Source: Tetraselmis striata (taxonomy: Eukaryota > Chlorophyta > Chlorodendrophyceae > Chlorodendrales > Chlorodendraceae). From it: 64,000 bases of DNA. Positions 1 to 8,974 of this stretch are shown piece by piece. The translations under genes and the position numbers were made by a program. Each line of letters starts with the position of its first letter. Positions within the stretch are counted from its first letter, which is position 1. The stretch is from contig VCJN01001416.1 of NCBI GenBank assembly GCA_006384855.1, positions 1 through 64,000 of the forward strand, given 5' to 3'. Under the pieces are notes generated by a model, which was not told where the DNA came from, ran no database searches, and was given only the letters and a program-made list of their open reading frames with translations.

Positions 1-484
1 TCTGAATCTAAGTATATGATGATGAAAAAGATATCCCATCACATTGTCAATATTGACAATCGTACTGGACAGTGGGGTAGGTGCGGGTGTTTGGATAGAA
101 AAAACATACCGTGTTGTATAGAGACGTCGAGAGCTTTTTCCCACTGGCAACCGGCAGCTTCTCTCGCCCCACACAAAGTCGGAGTGCCGCAGCAGGTGCG
201 TCGACTCGTTGCCTGCAGGTGCATGAGTTAGTTGCATGCATAGTACCATTCCAAGTTTGGCCGCTCCGGATCCAATACTTTATAGAACACATGTAGTCGC
301 ACCGGTGTCGAATTTCGGCCACTCAGCAGAAAGGGATAAGGGAATATATGTATATGGAGATAGAGTGGATTAAGGATTACATGGGCTATGTGGGTGTAGT
401 CCCGTGGGTGTAATGAGTGTATGGTAGTGCGGGTATCCGGGTGCATCCTCTGAACACTAGACTACATGTTTTCTTACATCAGTG
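1..484. other. no gene seen
   Basis: Only short overlapping open frames on both strands, with no recognisable domain, splice pattern or codon bias. No repeat was matched here by eye. Confidence 0.5.
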
Positions 485-612
485 CTTTAACATATGTACG
501 CACTAAAAGCAAAACTAAAAACAATTGTGAAAGGTTGCCAGCAAAAGAGAGATATAAGCCTGAAACCAAGGTCAAGCAGGAGTAGGCCAGGGAGCCAAGA
601 ACCAAGGAAAAG
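485..612 (-). repeat. LINE 3'-tail repeat, copy a
   Basis: The reverse complement matches the sequence at 32850-33045 and 34105-34290. All copies share blocks such as TTGGTTCTTGGCTCCCT and CTTTTGCTGGCAACC. At 34 kb the same block directly follows a LINE C-terminal coding fragment, so it is read here as a 3' untranslated tail left by a truncated insertion on the minus strand. Confidence 0.55.
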
Positions 613-737
613 CCCTTACTACTAGACTACATGTACGCTTCCACTGCCGTTTAACTAAGGCTGTAATAATAGTAATCTACCCGACATCACATGGGTTGGT
701 TTCCCTGAAAACCCTAGAACCGTAGACGGGTACTACA

Positions 738-758
738 GCGTTAATACCCTAACCCTAC
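738..758. repeat. degenerate interstitial telomere-like motif
   Basis: Contains TACCCTAACCCTACT, about two imperfect CCCTAAA units. It is too short to be a telomere. Two longer stretches lie at 33.65 and 56.1 kb. Confidence 0.25.
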
Positions 759-920
759 TACATTTCTAAGTCATTAACTACAACATAAATACATCCCTTG
801 TCCGCTCGGTTGAGCGGTCGTCTCGTAGGCGAGAGGTAGTCCCGGGATCGATTCGTGGCCGATGCATTTCGGCAATATCGTCTTGGCGTGTCCTAGTTTT
901 ATCGGGTTGATGCATTAGCC

Positions 921-996
921 CTTCAGGGTTCGAATGCGGCAATAATCTACGGGCTATGCCAGACCTACGACTGCAGTTGGCGCAAGAGGTCAAGTG
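921..996 (-). repeat. dispersed repeat R4, copy a
   Basis: The reverse complement matches 56369-56443 closely and 53618-53672 more weakly. Shared blocks include ACTTGACCTCTTGCGCCA and GTAGGTCTGGCATAGCCC. One edge carries TTCGAA in a context like a tRNA B box, so a tRNA-derived SINE origin is possible. A tRNA-like stretch at 805-865 (A-box-like GCTCGGTTGAGCGG, B-box-like GGATCGATTC) lies just upstream. The function is unknown. Confidence 0.4.
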
Positions 997-1145
997 ATGC
1001 AATCGACTAGCTAGGGCGAACGTAGGGCTAGCTGAGAAGGCGCTCCTTCCACTTGAGTGGAGGTCACTAGCCGCGCGCGATGCCGCTAAACTAGTAAAGG
1101 CATCGGTGTGGGCGCGGTACGAATCGTCGGCATCGTTAACATGCA

Positions 1146-1920
1146 ATGAAACCTGGGGTATATATCCAGGCATCGTATGCGTCAAACCCGTTGCCACTGA
1201 ACGGTGTAGGAGTCCTTACGGGGGTTGTGGCCGGACTGCATATTATGATACAATTACGCACCCGAGTATTTCCCACTGCCCGCCGATTGCCCCGGATTCA
1301 TGCCATGCCTCAGCGGTTCCTGGAACAACACTGCCCTGCATGTGGCGGAGGTGAATCTGAGACTATCGAACATATGTTGGTGGAGTGCCCGCGGTGGGGG
1401 TATCACCGTCATAAATTTGGGTTGTTAGTTCCGGAGTTCAGGGATTTTATTAGTAGTCGTGTTATTCCGTCAACACCTGAGAACTTAACTGCCTTTATTT
1501 TGGGTGTTGTCCCCCCTTCCCTTCACGGCGCCCTCGATTTTACTGGGAACGGGAAGATTTTCCAGCTATATGGCGTCGACCCTCCCTCACATTGCCTTCT
1601 TTGTTGCATATGTATCGCACTCCCACAGCGCCGTTCCGGGCCCGAAAATCGGACATTTTAACCTGCGCGTACGCGTACGCGCCCTCCAGTACCTCTGGCC
1701 GTACTGGCAGTCACCATAGTGCCCGACCTATGTCTAGAGACCTTGTAGGTACCTCTGCCAAGCCCTTTGGGGGTAGTACAGGCGGTGTCGGGAGGCGGTT
1801 GGTGCGCAGGCGGTGGGGGCGACCTGGCGGCCGCGTACAGTCGGGATGCAACAACTGCCACTCCACGGCATGTCACAGCAGCTTGCATAACATCTTTGCT
1901 TACAACATCCACGTCTTTTG
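1146..1920 (+). pseudogene. LINE reverse transcriptase C-terminal fragment (zf-RVT type)
   Basis: A 171-codon open frame to 1661 contains CPACGGGESETIEHMLVECP, a Cys-x2-Cys...His-x4-Cys arrangement. This arrangement is typical of the zinc-binding segment that follows the polymerase in many LINE-type proteins. No polymerase palm motifs remain upstream, so this is the 3' end of a 5'-truncated copy. After the stop, another frame continues Arg/Gly-rich sequence to about 1.9 kb, which may be the frameshifted remainder. The neighbouring coiled-coil pseudogene begins immediately after. The family assignment rests only on the zinc motif and its spacing. Confidence 0.6.
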
Positions 1921-1952
1921 CCCCCCCTCCCCCCGTCCCCCGTCCGGGTACC

Positions 1953-3194
1953 ATGGGCTACAAGTCAAAGAAACGGCAGTCTAAGAAAGCCGCGGCGATG
2001 CCGGTGGTGATGGAGGAGGCGGGGCGGGTGCCAGCGGCAACGGCATGCCGGCCGGGGCGTCGTCGCATGCATCAGCGGCGACGACTCGTGTGTCGATCCA
2101 GCTGCAAAACCTCGAGTCAGAGGTCAAGTACCTGCTGAAGAGAGCGACGGCCTCGGAGGAGGTGGAGCGTTGCTGGAGGGAGGTTGTCAACGGGCAGAAA
2201 GAAGTGGAGAAGGAGCTGCGGTCCCAACTTGCGACGGAGAGGGCGCGAGTGGAGGCGGACATCCTGCGCGGGAAGCGCGACAAGAAGGTAGCGCGCCTAA
2301 AAGCCAATATACGGCTCATGTTTGAGTCAAATGGTAGCGAGGCCGAGTCAGCTGGCAGTGAGGGCAGCGGCAGTGACGAGGAGGGCGGGGGCCAGAAACC
2401 GGGGAGGGAGCGGCCGGCAGGCTTGTCCTACAAGTTGCAGGAGGCGACGACCCGAGAGACGGCGCGCAAGTTCATCGGCCGCAAGGCCGAGCAGCTGGAG
2501 GCGTGGCTCACCCACGCAGTCGGAGACGACGAGAGCTGGCAGTCTGTGTATGCGGAGGGCTGGCCCGGCGCACAGTTCGGAGCCCCTTCCAGCGTTGACG
2601 AAGGAGCGGAGGAGCAGCAGCAACATGGCGATGTCGACGCGCATGGAGCTGACGCGGAGGAGGCGGGCATCTTTGGAGGAGGTGGAACTAGTGGGCCAGC
2701 CAGCGGATGTGCGAGCATCGCACAGTCCCCGCCTTATCCTAGGCGCCCCCCTAGCCAACTACCCCGAGTTGCTGGCCTCCATATTGGAGTCTATACAGTT
2801 TAAACATCACTTGAAAGCAGCAGAGAGGCGTACCTTGCTGGCCATTAGAAAGCTGTGGGAGCACAACGATGTACATGTCTACACTGACCTGAAGCTATCT
2901 CAAGATGCCTTTCGGCGTCTCATCAACCTCAGCAGCTCCAAGTGGGACGCGGACATGGAGAAGCTGGTGCAGATGGTGCTGCCATATGGCAACTTGATTA
3001 TCTAGTGGCCATCAGTGGAGGACATGCTGAAAGGGCAAGGGGAGGAGCTGGCTGCTGTGGGGCTCAGCACTACGGAGGGCATTATATCAAGCACACTGGA
3101 TCTCAAGCTGGTGCTTCAGCATCGTGCCATGCTACTGCTGAAGGAGGGGCTCATCAAACCCGGGGAGTCTCTCAGCATCCAGCTAGTTGCTTGA
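1953..3194 (+). pseudogene. unrecognised coiled-coil protein, frame-disrupted
   Basis: A start in good context (ACCATGGGC) opens a Lys-rich, nuclear-signal-like head (KKRQSKK). The coding frame then moves to a heptad-rich coiled coil (about 2090-2320), a Ser/Asp/Glu acidic linker and a Glu-rich region, all in one frame to about 2620. It then returns to the first frame for a helical C-terminus. Two compensating frame changes and one in-frame TAG (3003-3005) interrupt it. Beyond the TAG the frame stays open for about 60 codons and ends at TGA 3192-3194. No known domain was recognised. The position among repeats and the convergent pseudogene downstream suggest a mobile-element ORF, but a decayed host gene with an unseen intron is possible. 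Confidence 0.5.
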
Positions 3195-3436
3195 TGCCAC
3201 ATGAATCTTCAATGCCACAAGGACTAATGGCACAATTGTGGTGCTGAAGGTATGCTGCAATTATATTTTGATGTCATTTATAGTCATGGTGTTTACACAA
3301 TATGTCACTAAAAGGGATGGTGATGTTATGGCTGAGGATTGTCTGGGCACTGGGCATGTGGCTAAGGTAAAGCGAGAGAAGCATGAGCAGACACATGCCA
3401 GCATAAAGCGCAAGTTCCCGGAGCACACCTTTAACA

Positions 3437-4585
3437 CATCCCGTGCGGCAAAGAAATAGGTTGGAAATGTAATTACACACATGCTGGCATCCTCCCGCAA
3501 TGCCGCCTATGCATGCTGGTGACTATCAGCGACGCCGCATGTCCCCCGGCTTCATGAACTGAAAATATGTCACCCGCCATGCATGCATCATAGTCATACA
3601 CCCCCCTAGCTGGTGGCGGCACCTTAGACATGTCCATGGCTATTTTAACGCCAACTGCCTTATCATGCCCATTGAACATAGGATCGCGGCTGGGGGATTA
3701 GTTGCCGTCGGTAGCCAGCCTCTCACGCCCACCTGGCACAACGAGCATCCGAAGACGCTCATTCCGCTTGGCAAAGTAGTCCTGCTCCAACGCCCTCCTC
3801 TCTTGTTGCGCCGCCCGCTTAGCACGAGCCTTAGCTTGCTTCTCCAGGCACGCCGCGTGATCCCCGTATGTCACGAAGCCGGCCACAGCCTTCGTTAGCG
3901 CCGGGTGCTGATACCTCATGGCAGTGATTGGGCAGTAGTTAATGTGCCCTTGCTGACCCCAACCTGGCCTCAGGGCGGGCTCAGGAAAGCTCCACGTGCC
4001 AGCCTGGTGGATAAGCTGCTCCACGATTGGCAATTGCAGCTTATCCCATTATATCTCTGGCTCCTCCAGCACTGACTACTGGAACTTGTACTGCACATAC
4101 TCGCGCTGGTCACACAGCTATGGGCGGATGTGGGGGTACCTGGTCACCTTCGCATGCTGAAACATGAGCTCCATCGCGCGCATTGTTAGGAAGACGTAGC
4201 CACGCACGAGGCGGCCGACTCCATGCTTCTCGCTGTCGCCGCGCTCGCAGTACTTGACCGAGGGATACTCCCGGTCCCACGCCTCCAGGCTCGGCTCCCG
4301 ACACTTCTTGACGATGTCGCTGACCTAACTGGCAAGCACCGCCGAAGGGAAGTCGCAAAGCTTGAAGAACTTGGCGGCATTCGAGAGCCGCCAGTCCCGG
4401 CCGAGCACATTCCACGCGGCCAATTGGAACCGCGCCTCCCACGTTGCCCGCTCCACGACCGCCACCCGGGCCAGGAGAGGGCCGAAGCAGGCTGTGCGGG
4501 AGGTGTTCTTGTAGCGCTGCAGCTCCGAGGCGTAGGCCTCCTCGCTCGAAGCACTCCACCAGGCACTCTAGGCACTCGCCCTCTA
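3437..4585 (-). pseudogene. unrecognised ORF riddled with TAG/TAA codons
   Basis: One minus-strand frame reads as coherent protein for about 380 codons. It includes stretches such as NAAKFFKLCDFPSAVLAS, LVRGYVFLTMRAMELMF and a Lys/Arg/Glu-rich helix near 3770-3860. It is broken by TAG at 4325-4327, 4118-4120 and 4076-4078, TAA at 4049-4051 and 3698-3700, and further TAG/TAA at both ends, but by no TGA. At 4055-4115 intact CAG codons stand next to the TAGs. The longest uninterrupted piece is 3698-4033. The product was not recognised. It converges on the coiled-coil pseudogene, and the two may be parts of one dead element. Confidence 0.5.
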
Positions 4586-4649
4586 GGACGCGGCTCCGCC
4601 GATTTACGGCCGCCATTAGCCCTCCCTGCGTGACGGGCGGCACATGTGC

Positions 4650-5165
4650 ATGAGAGGGGCAGTGAGGAGAACGCTTGTAACTTCTTTGACAGGGAAAAAC
4701 TCGACCATTCCCTGTGTACGTTCATGCAATTGGTCCTACTAAGGAACACGATGGGCGAAAAACGGCCACGCGAACGGGGACGGCGATGGAGGCGTGTTCA
4801 TCCCCGTGGCACCGAGTGGGTGAGTGAGTGGGTGGTTGCGAGCCACACCCAACCCAAACCCACATGGAGGTGCCGGTCTCGCAGGCAGACGGGGCGCCCT
4901 TGGCGCCTATGCTCCCACCTACGACAGGTCGGTCAACGCTATGGGTGCACTACCCTGGAAGGGCGCTGGTCGAGAGCGGGTAGCTGGTGCGCACGATAGG
5001 CCGGGCTAGGATGGCCATGCAATGGGTGAGGCGGTTGGCCGGGGCGTCTCGCTGACGCGGATTTTTACACTCGTGTCCCGCGCGCGCGATATTAAAATGT
5101 CCGCGCGTATTATAGCGGAAATATGCTGTGCCCGAAATGCTTTGCTCCGCGGGTTGGGGCTTGCC
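4650..5165. other. no gene seen
   Basis: GC-rich sequence with only short competing frames. No domain, repeat or RNA feature was recognised. Confidence 0.4.
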
Positions 5166-5530
5166 CCAACTCGCATTACTCGAATGGGCCGACACCCAAA
5201 CGGGTAAGGCGGACCTTTCGTGGTCAGTGCCGGGTATTTTCATGGCAGTGTTTTCGACGGTGATTCAACAGTGTTGGAAATTCTGTCACTAGCCTCTAAT
5301 TAGTCTTGCAGAATGCTTCGGCAATTTGCTTGATGACTATAACGGAGCGTCGCCTACCCAGGGTTTTCCGTAACTGCGTGTGCGCTTTTGTAGTGCGCTT
5401 TTTTGAAAGCCCTGATATAATTCATTAACCCCTTTCCGTAACTGGATTGCTGCCCAAACGGCCGTCGTAGAGACGCTGCAAGGGTTTCACTGGTGCCAGT
5501 CCTGTCTCGGGGCGGAAAAAAAAGTCGAGT
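5166..5530 (+). repeat. dispersed repeat R1, copy a (interrupted)
   Basis: Matches the reverse complement of 32503-32825 over most of its length, for example GGCAGTGTTTTCGACGGTGA and GCTTCGGCAATTTGCTTG. Its last third also matches 42396-42500. Between about 5371 and 5427 the match is broken by a piece ending GAAAGCCCTGATATAA, which resembles the end of the LINE 3' tail. This looks like a nested insertion. No coding function was recognised. Confidence 0.55.
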
Positions 5531-5686
5531 GCTGGGGCGGCTTCTGCCGATGTCCCGGCCGGGGCGAACTTAACTTTACTTTTTAAGATTTCATTGAGCA
5601 TTACCTTAAATATGAGAATGCTTAATATACAGAAATATAATATCACTGATGACGACGAGTGACGACCATATATGCTGCACGGGTTC

Positions 5687-5865
5687 TGTTCTAAACTAGT
5701 TTATGTGGTTTCTCTACCTGTACGAGATAGCCCTGGCGCGGCGCCCGTAGCGCGTGTGTGCGCGCGCACGATTGCGGGGGCCGGTCAGAGCCACCACCTG
5801 CCTTCACGGCGGACCGACCGGTCACTCTCCTTTGCTGTGGCACGCTCCATCGAGCGCACCACAGC
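5687..5865 (+). repeat. element 1 repeat A1
   Basis: 179 bp left terminal repeat, identical to 8464-8642 except C/T at about 5822. It opens with TGTTCTAAACTAGTTTATG, which contains the 10 bp palindrome AAACTAGTTT. Confidence 0.9.
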
Positions 5866-6171
5866 AAAGTCGCGGCAATTTTGCCGCGCAGGGTGCCGGT
5901 CTTCCGCCATCGTACCATGTACGGTGAGCGACGCCTTTCGCCCCCCCCCCCCCCCCCCCCCCCTTGGGAGAAACCCGTTAGGGTTTGTGTGGTTAATGTA
6001 CGCGCGCCGCTTGCGACGTGCTAACTACTACCCGCGAACGAGCTGCTGATTACTCGCCCAACGCGAGGAGAGGACGAAGCTGCAGCGCTTCCCCATTCAG
6101 TGGAACAAGGTCCAAGACCTTCGACCAGTGTCGACCAACAGTAACCCCTGGCTGCCCTTTCCCGTGTGGGC

Positions 6172-8436
6172 ATGGCTCGATCTGTACGGGCCCTTACTCG
6201 GCGTAGGTGTCGCTATGCGCTCCGATTGGGGCGTATGCCGGCGTATGCCCGTCGTCTAGTACTGATTCGAGTACAAAGTGACAGTACACTGCCAGTGGCC
6301 AAGCCAGCGCCCAGCGGCACATGGCTACTCCCACGCCGCGGCACTCCTACTGTGCCGCGCACCGTGGACCCTGACGCCGACGCGGAGAGGGCCAGCAGAG
6401 CGACAGGGCGCTCTGCTCGCCCCCCTCGCGACATCCATCGCGCCAATTCCTGTACTCCCGACTCCCCTTTTATGAGACATCGCGCCCGTCGAAATCTCGG
6501 CAACTGGCAAGCCGCTGGCGCAAATCGCAGTGTTCTCAACTGGATATCCCGAGGTGTACGCGTTCCTTTCTTGGACGGGCTTGCCCCACCTTCTTTTCAT
6601 CAGGGGGTGTCAATGGGGGATGCTACTCCTGCTCAACTGGAGTTTATGGACGGTGAATTGGCTCGCTTCCTGGCCGTTGGGGCCTGGGAGCGAGGCTACT
6701 TCGCAAAATGGGTGTCCCGGCTGTTCCTGGTTCCCAAGCCTGGAACAAACAAATGGAGGCTCATCATTGACCTTCGCCCCCTGAACCGCTATTGTGAGAC
6801 GCGCGATCTTTCGTTTGAGACGCTTTCGCATTTACGCAACCTGGCGCGCCCTGGGGACTACATGTTACAGATGGACCTGCAAGACGGGTTTAACGCGGTT
6901 GGAATCGCCCCTGAGGACAGGGATTTTTTCACTGTCGATTGCCGCGGCACTCTGTACCGACTGGCTGGCCTTCCCATGGGCTGGTCTCTGCCCCCCTATT
7001 ACTTCTGCCAATTCACCAACGTCCTCACTAGGGCATTGCGTCGTAACCCGGCTGAAGCAGATGGCACACCTATTTTCCGGCGACGATTTGGCCTGCGCAT
7101 GTTGCCCTACATGGACGATTTCCTGTTTCTAGCTCGGACTCAGGCTGAGGCCATCTGGCAACGTGACTACATCGAACGCCACCTCTCGGGCTTTGGTCTG
7201 CTGCGCAACTCCAACAAGGGCGTGTGGGAGCCCACCCAGAAGCTCGTGCACCTGGGGTTAGAAATTGACACGTCGGGGTCACCTACTCTTCGTGCGCCCG
7301 CTGAGAAACTCGCCAGCATTGCTCGCGCGGCCAAACGCCTAATCCAACGAGCAAAACGCGATCGTCGGTGGTTGCCAGCTCGCGAGTTGGCCGCTCTCGC
7401 GGGCAAATGCCAGTTTCTCTACTTGGCCATTGCCCCTGCCCGTTTCTACCTTCGTGAGCTGCATGATGTGCTCAAGACGCGCGACTCTTGGTCCGGCCGC
7501 GTCAAGCTTACCCGCCAGCTCGAGCGCGATCTGCAATGGTGGGTGGGTGTGCCCACCCAACACAACGGCCGCCCCATTAACCGCCCCGTCGAAACCGGAT
7601 ACCTACACGTCGACAGTTCGTCTTACGGTTGGGGTGCCGTTTTGAACGAGCACCATGAAGCTCGGGGTTTTTGGTACGACGATGACCGCAATGCGCACAT
7701 TACCCTGAAAGAGCTCAAAGCCGTCCGCTTGGCTATCGAGTCCTTCCTCCCCATGCTCCAAAACCGCCACATCCGCTTGAAAGAGGATAACCAAGCAGTT
7801 GTCGGCGTCCTCACTAACCTCACCTCTCGCTCTCCACGCCTCATGGCTGAGCTACGCAAAACGTGGTACCTCATGGACACGCACGGCATCACCCTTTCCG
7901 TGCGCTACATCCGTTCTGCGGCGAATATCTGGGCTGACGGCCTTAGTCGCGAGGTTGATTGCGACGACTGGCAGTTCAACCCTCGTCGATTCGCCTCGCT
8001 CACTGCTAAATGGGGCGCCTGCACCATCGACCGCTTCGCGACTTCTGAAAACGCCCTCCTGCCCCGCTACAACGCCCGTTGGCGTGACCCGCGGTGCGAG
8101 GCCGTCGACGCCCTGCGCCTCTCCGACGCTGCATGGCGTTGCGAACGTAACTGGTGTAACCCTCCGTGGAACCTCATCGGCGATCTAGTCTCCAAACTTG
8201 AGTCCAGCGGTGCCCCAGCCATCGTCATTGTTCCCTACTGGCCTGACAAAGCTTGGTACCAGCTCCTCTCGGAGATGTGCTCCGACATGCGCTCTTGGAA
8301 GCCGCGCCACGACCTCTTCATTCCTGGCCGTACCGGCGACCGCCTTCCTGTGGGCGCACCCCGCTGGCCTGTCGTCGCCTTCAACATTCCCGCCCGTGAC
8401 CCCCGCCCGTGGCCTGCTGCGCCCGGCATTTTCTAG
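6172..8436 (+). CDS. reverse transcriptase / RNase H / adenine-methyltransferase-like polyprotein (DIRS/PAT type)
   Basis: An open frame of about 754 codons copies element RNA into DNA and degrades the RNA template. Visible RT motifs are MDLQDGF (residue about 234) and the catalytic LPYMDDF (about 313). RNase H carboxylates are seen in LHVDSSS, LKELKAV, KEDNQAV and NIWADGLSR. The last 150 residues contain CNPPWNLIGDLV, an NPPW motif like motif IV of N6-adenine methyltransferases, a domain known to follow RNase H in DIRS-like elements. The ATG at 6172 is the first in the frame; residues before about 110 show no domain and may be leader. The stop codon (8434-8436) abuts repeat B1. No internal stop interrupts the frame, so this copy could be functional. 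It lacks a partner recombinase and Gag in cis. Confidence 0.9.
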   Translation: MARSVRALTRRRCRYALRLGRMPAYARRLVLIRVQSDSTLPVAKPAPSGTWLLPRRGTPTVPRTVDPDADAERASRATGRSARPPRDIHRANSCTPDSPFMRHRARRNLGNWQAAGANRSVLNWISRGVRVPFLDGLAPPSFHQGVSMGDATPAQLEFMDGELARFLAVGAWERGYFAKWVSRLFLVPKPGTNKWRLIIDLRPLNRYCETRDLSFETLSHLRNLARPGDYMLQMDLQDGFNAVGIAPEDRDFFTVDCRGTLYRLAGLPMGWSLPPYYFCQFTNVLTRALRRNPAEADGTPIFRRRFGLRMLPYMDDFLFLARTQAEAIWQRDYIERHLSGFGLLRNSNKGVWEPTQKLVHLGLEIDTSGSPTLRAPAEKLASIARAAKRLIQRAKRDRRWLPARELAALAGKCQFLYLAIAPARFYLRELHDVLKTRDSWSGRVKLTRQLERDLQWWVGVPTQHNGRPINRPVETGYLHVDSSSYGWGAVLNEHHEARGFWYDDDRNAHITLKELKAVRLAIESFLPMLQNRHIRLKEDNQAVVGVLTNLTSRSPRLMAELRKTWYLMDTHGITLSVRYIRSAANIWADGLSREVDCDDWQFNPRRFASLTAKWGACTIDRFATSENALLPRYNARWRDPRCEAVDALRLSDAAWRCERNWCNPPWNLIGDLVSKLESSGAPAIVIVPYWPDKAWYQLLSEMCSDMRSWKPRHDLFIPGRTGDRLPVGAPRWPVVAFNIPARDPRPWPAAPGIF

Positions 8437-8463
8437 TCGGCAAACCAGACGATCCTTGTGAAA
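8437..8463 (+). repeat. element 1 repeat B1
   Basis: 27 bp, identical to 8723-8749, wedged between the RT stop codon and repeat A2. It contains GGCAAACCAGACGATCCTTG. Confidence 0.85.
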
Positions 8464-8642
8464 TGTTCTAAACTAGTTTATGTGGTTTCTCTACCTGTAC
8501 GAGATAGCCCTGGCGCGGCGCCCGTAGCGCGTGTGTGCGCGCGCACGATTGCGGGGGCCGGTCAGAGCCACCACCTGCCTTCACGGCGGACCGACCGGTT
8601 ACTCTCCTTTGCTGTGGCACGCTCCATCGAGCGCACCACAGC
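8464..8642 (+). repeat. element 1 repeat A2
   Basis: Internal second copy of A1. It follows B1 directly, forming the B1-A2 junction expected in split-repeat tyrosine-recombinase elements. Confidence 0.9.
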
Positions 8643-8722
8643 CCGCCCAACCCTCCCTGGCTGTGGGATCTTATGCCTGCAAATTCCTGAATATCACAAC
8701 CTGTAACCAGACCTGGCATTCT

Positions 8723-8749
8723 TCGGCAAACCAGACGATCCTTGTGAAA
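8723..8749 (+). repeat. element 1 repeat B2
   Basis: Right terminal repeat, identical to B1. It is separated from A2 by 80 bp that are not repeated elsewhere in the element. Confidence 0.85.
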
Positions 8750-8974
8750 CGGTAGTACTAGTACAGCGGAGGTTGACCGCACGATGATGAGACGACGCCG
8801 GTCGCCCGGCGCCGGGATGCCCATGAGGCGACCACACAGGCACCTTACTGGTACCGGCACGCGCACGAGGCAGCATCTCACCGTGTCAGCGCTTCTAGCG
8901 TTGCCTACAGGACAGGAGGCGCTCGAGCACAGCAGGGAAGCCTGCTGTCAAAGCTCTCTGTTACCGCAATCGGT

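Larger units (their letters stand above)
5687..8749 (+). mobile_element. YR-type retroelement 1: RT/RNase H-only unit with split direct repeats
   Basis: A 3,063 bp unit with the layout A1 (5687-5865), ORF, B1 (8437-8463), A2 (8464-8642), 80 bp spacer, B2 (8723-8749). A1 and A2 are both 179 bp and differ at one visible base. B1 and B2 are the same 27 bp. Split direct repeats of this kind are known from PAT/Ngaro-type tyrosine-recombinase retrotransposons. The single large ORF encodes RT, RNase H and a methyltransferase-like domain. No gag or recombinase reading frame is visible between A1 and the RT, only about 300 bp that includes a 23-base C run at 5941-5963. The end motifs resemble those of the recombinase-bearing units at 13.4 and 42.6 kb. 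It lies upstream of, and in the same orientation as, the sialidase-like gene. Confidence 0.85.

Noticed and set aside
805-865. tRNA-like A and B box spacing on the plus strand
   Set aside because: The box motifs are plausible but the cloverleaf does not form, so it is mentioned only as a possible SINE origin for the nearby repeat.
3437-4585. Alternative genetic code with TAG/TAA as glutamine
   Set aside because: Host genes in the same window end at TAG (Kelch, sialidase-like), TAA (both hydrolases) and TGA (protease), and the element ORFs use TAG as a natural stop.
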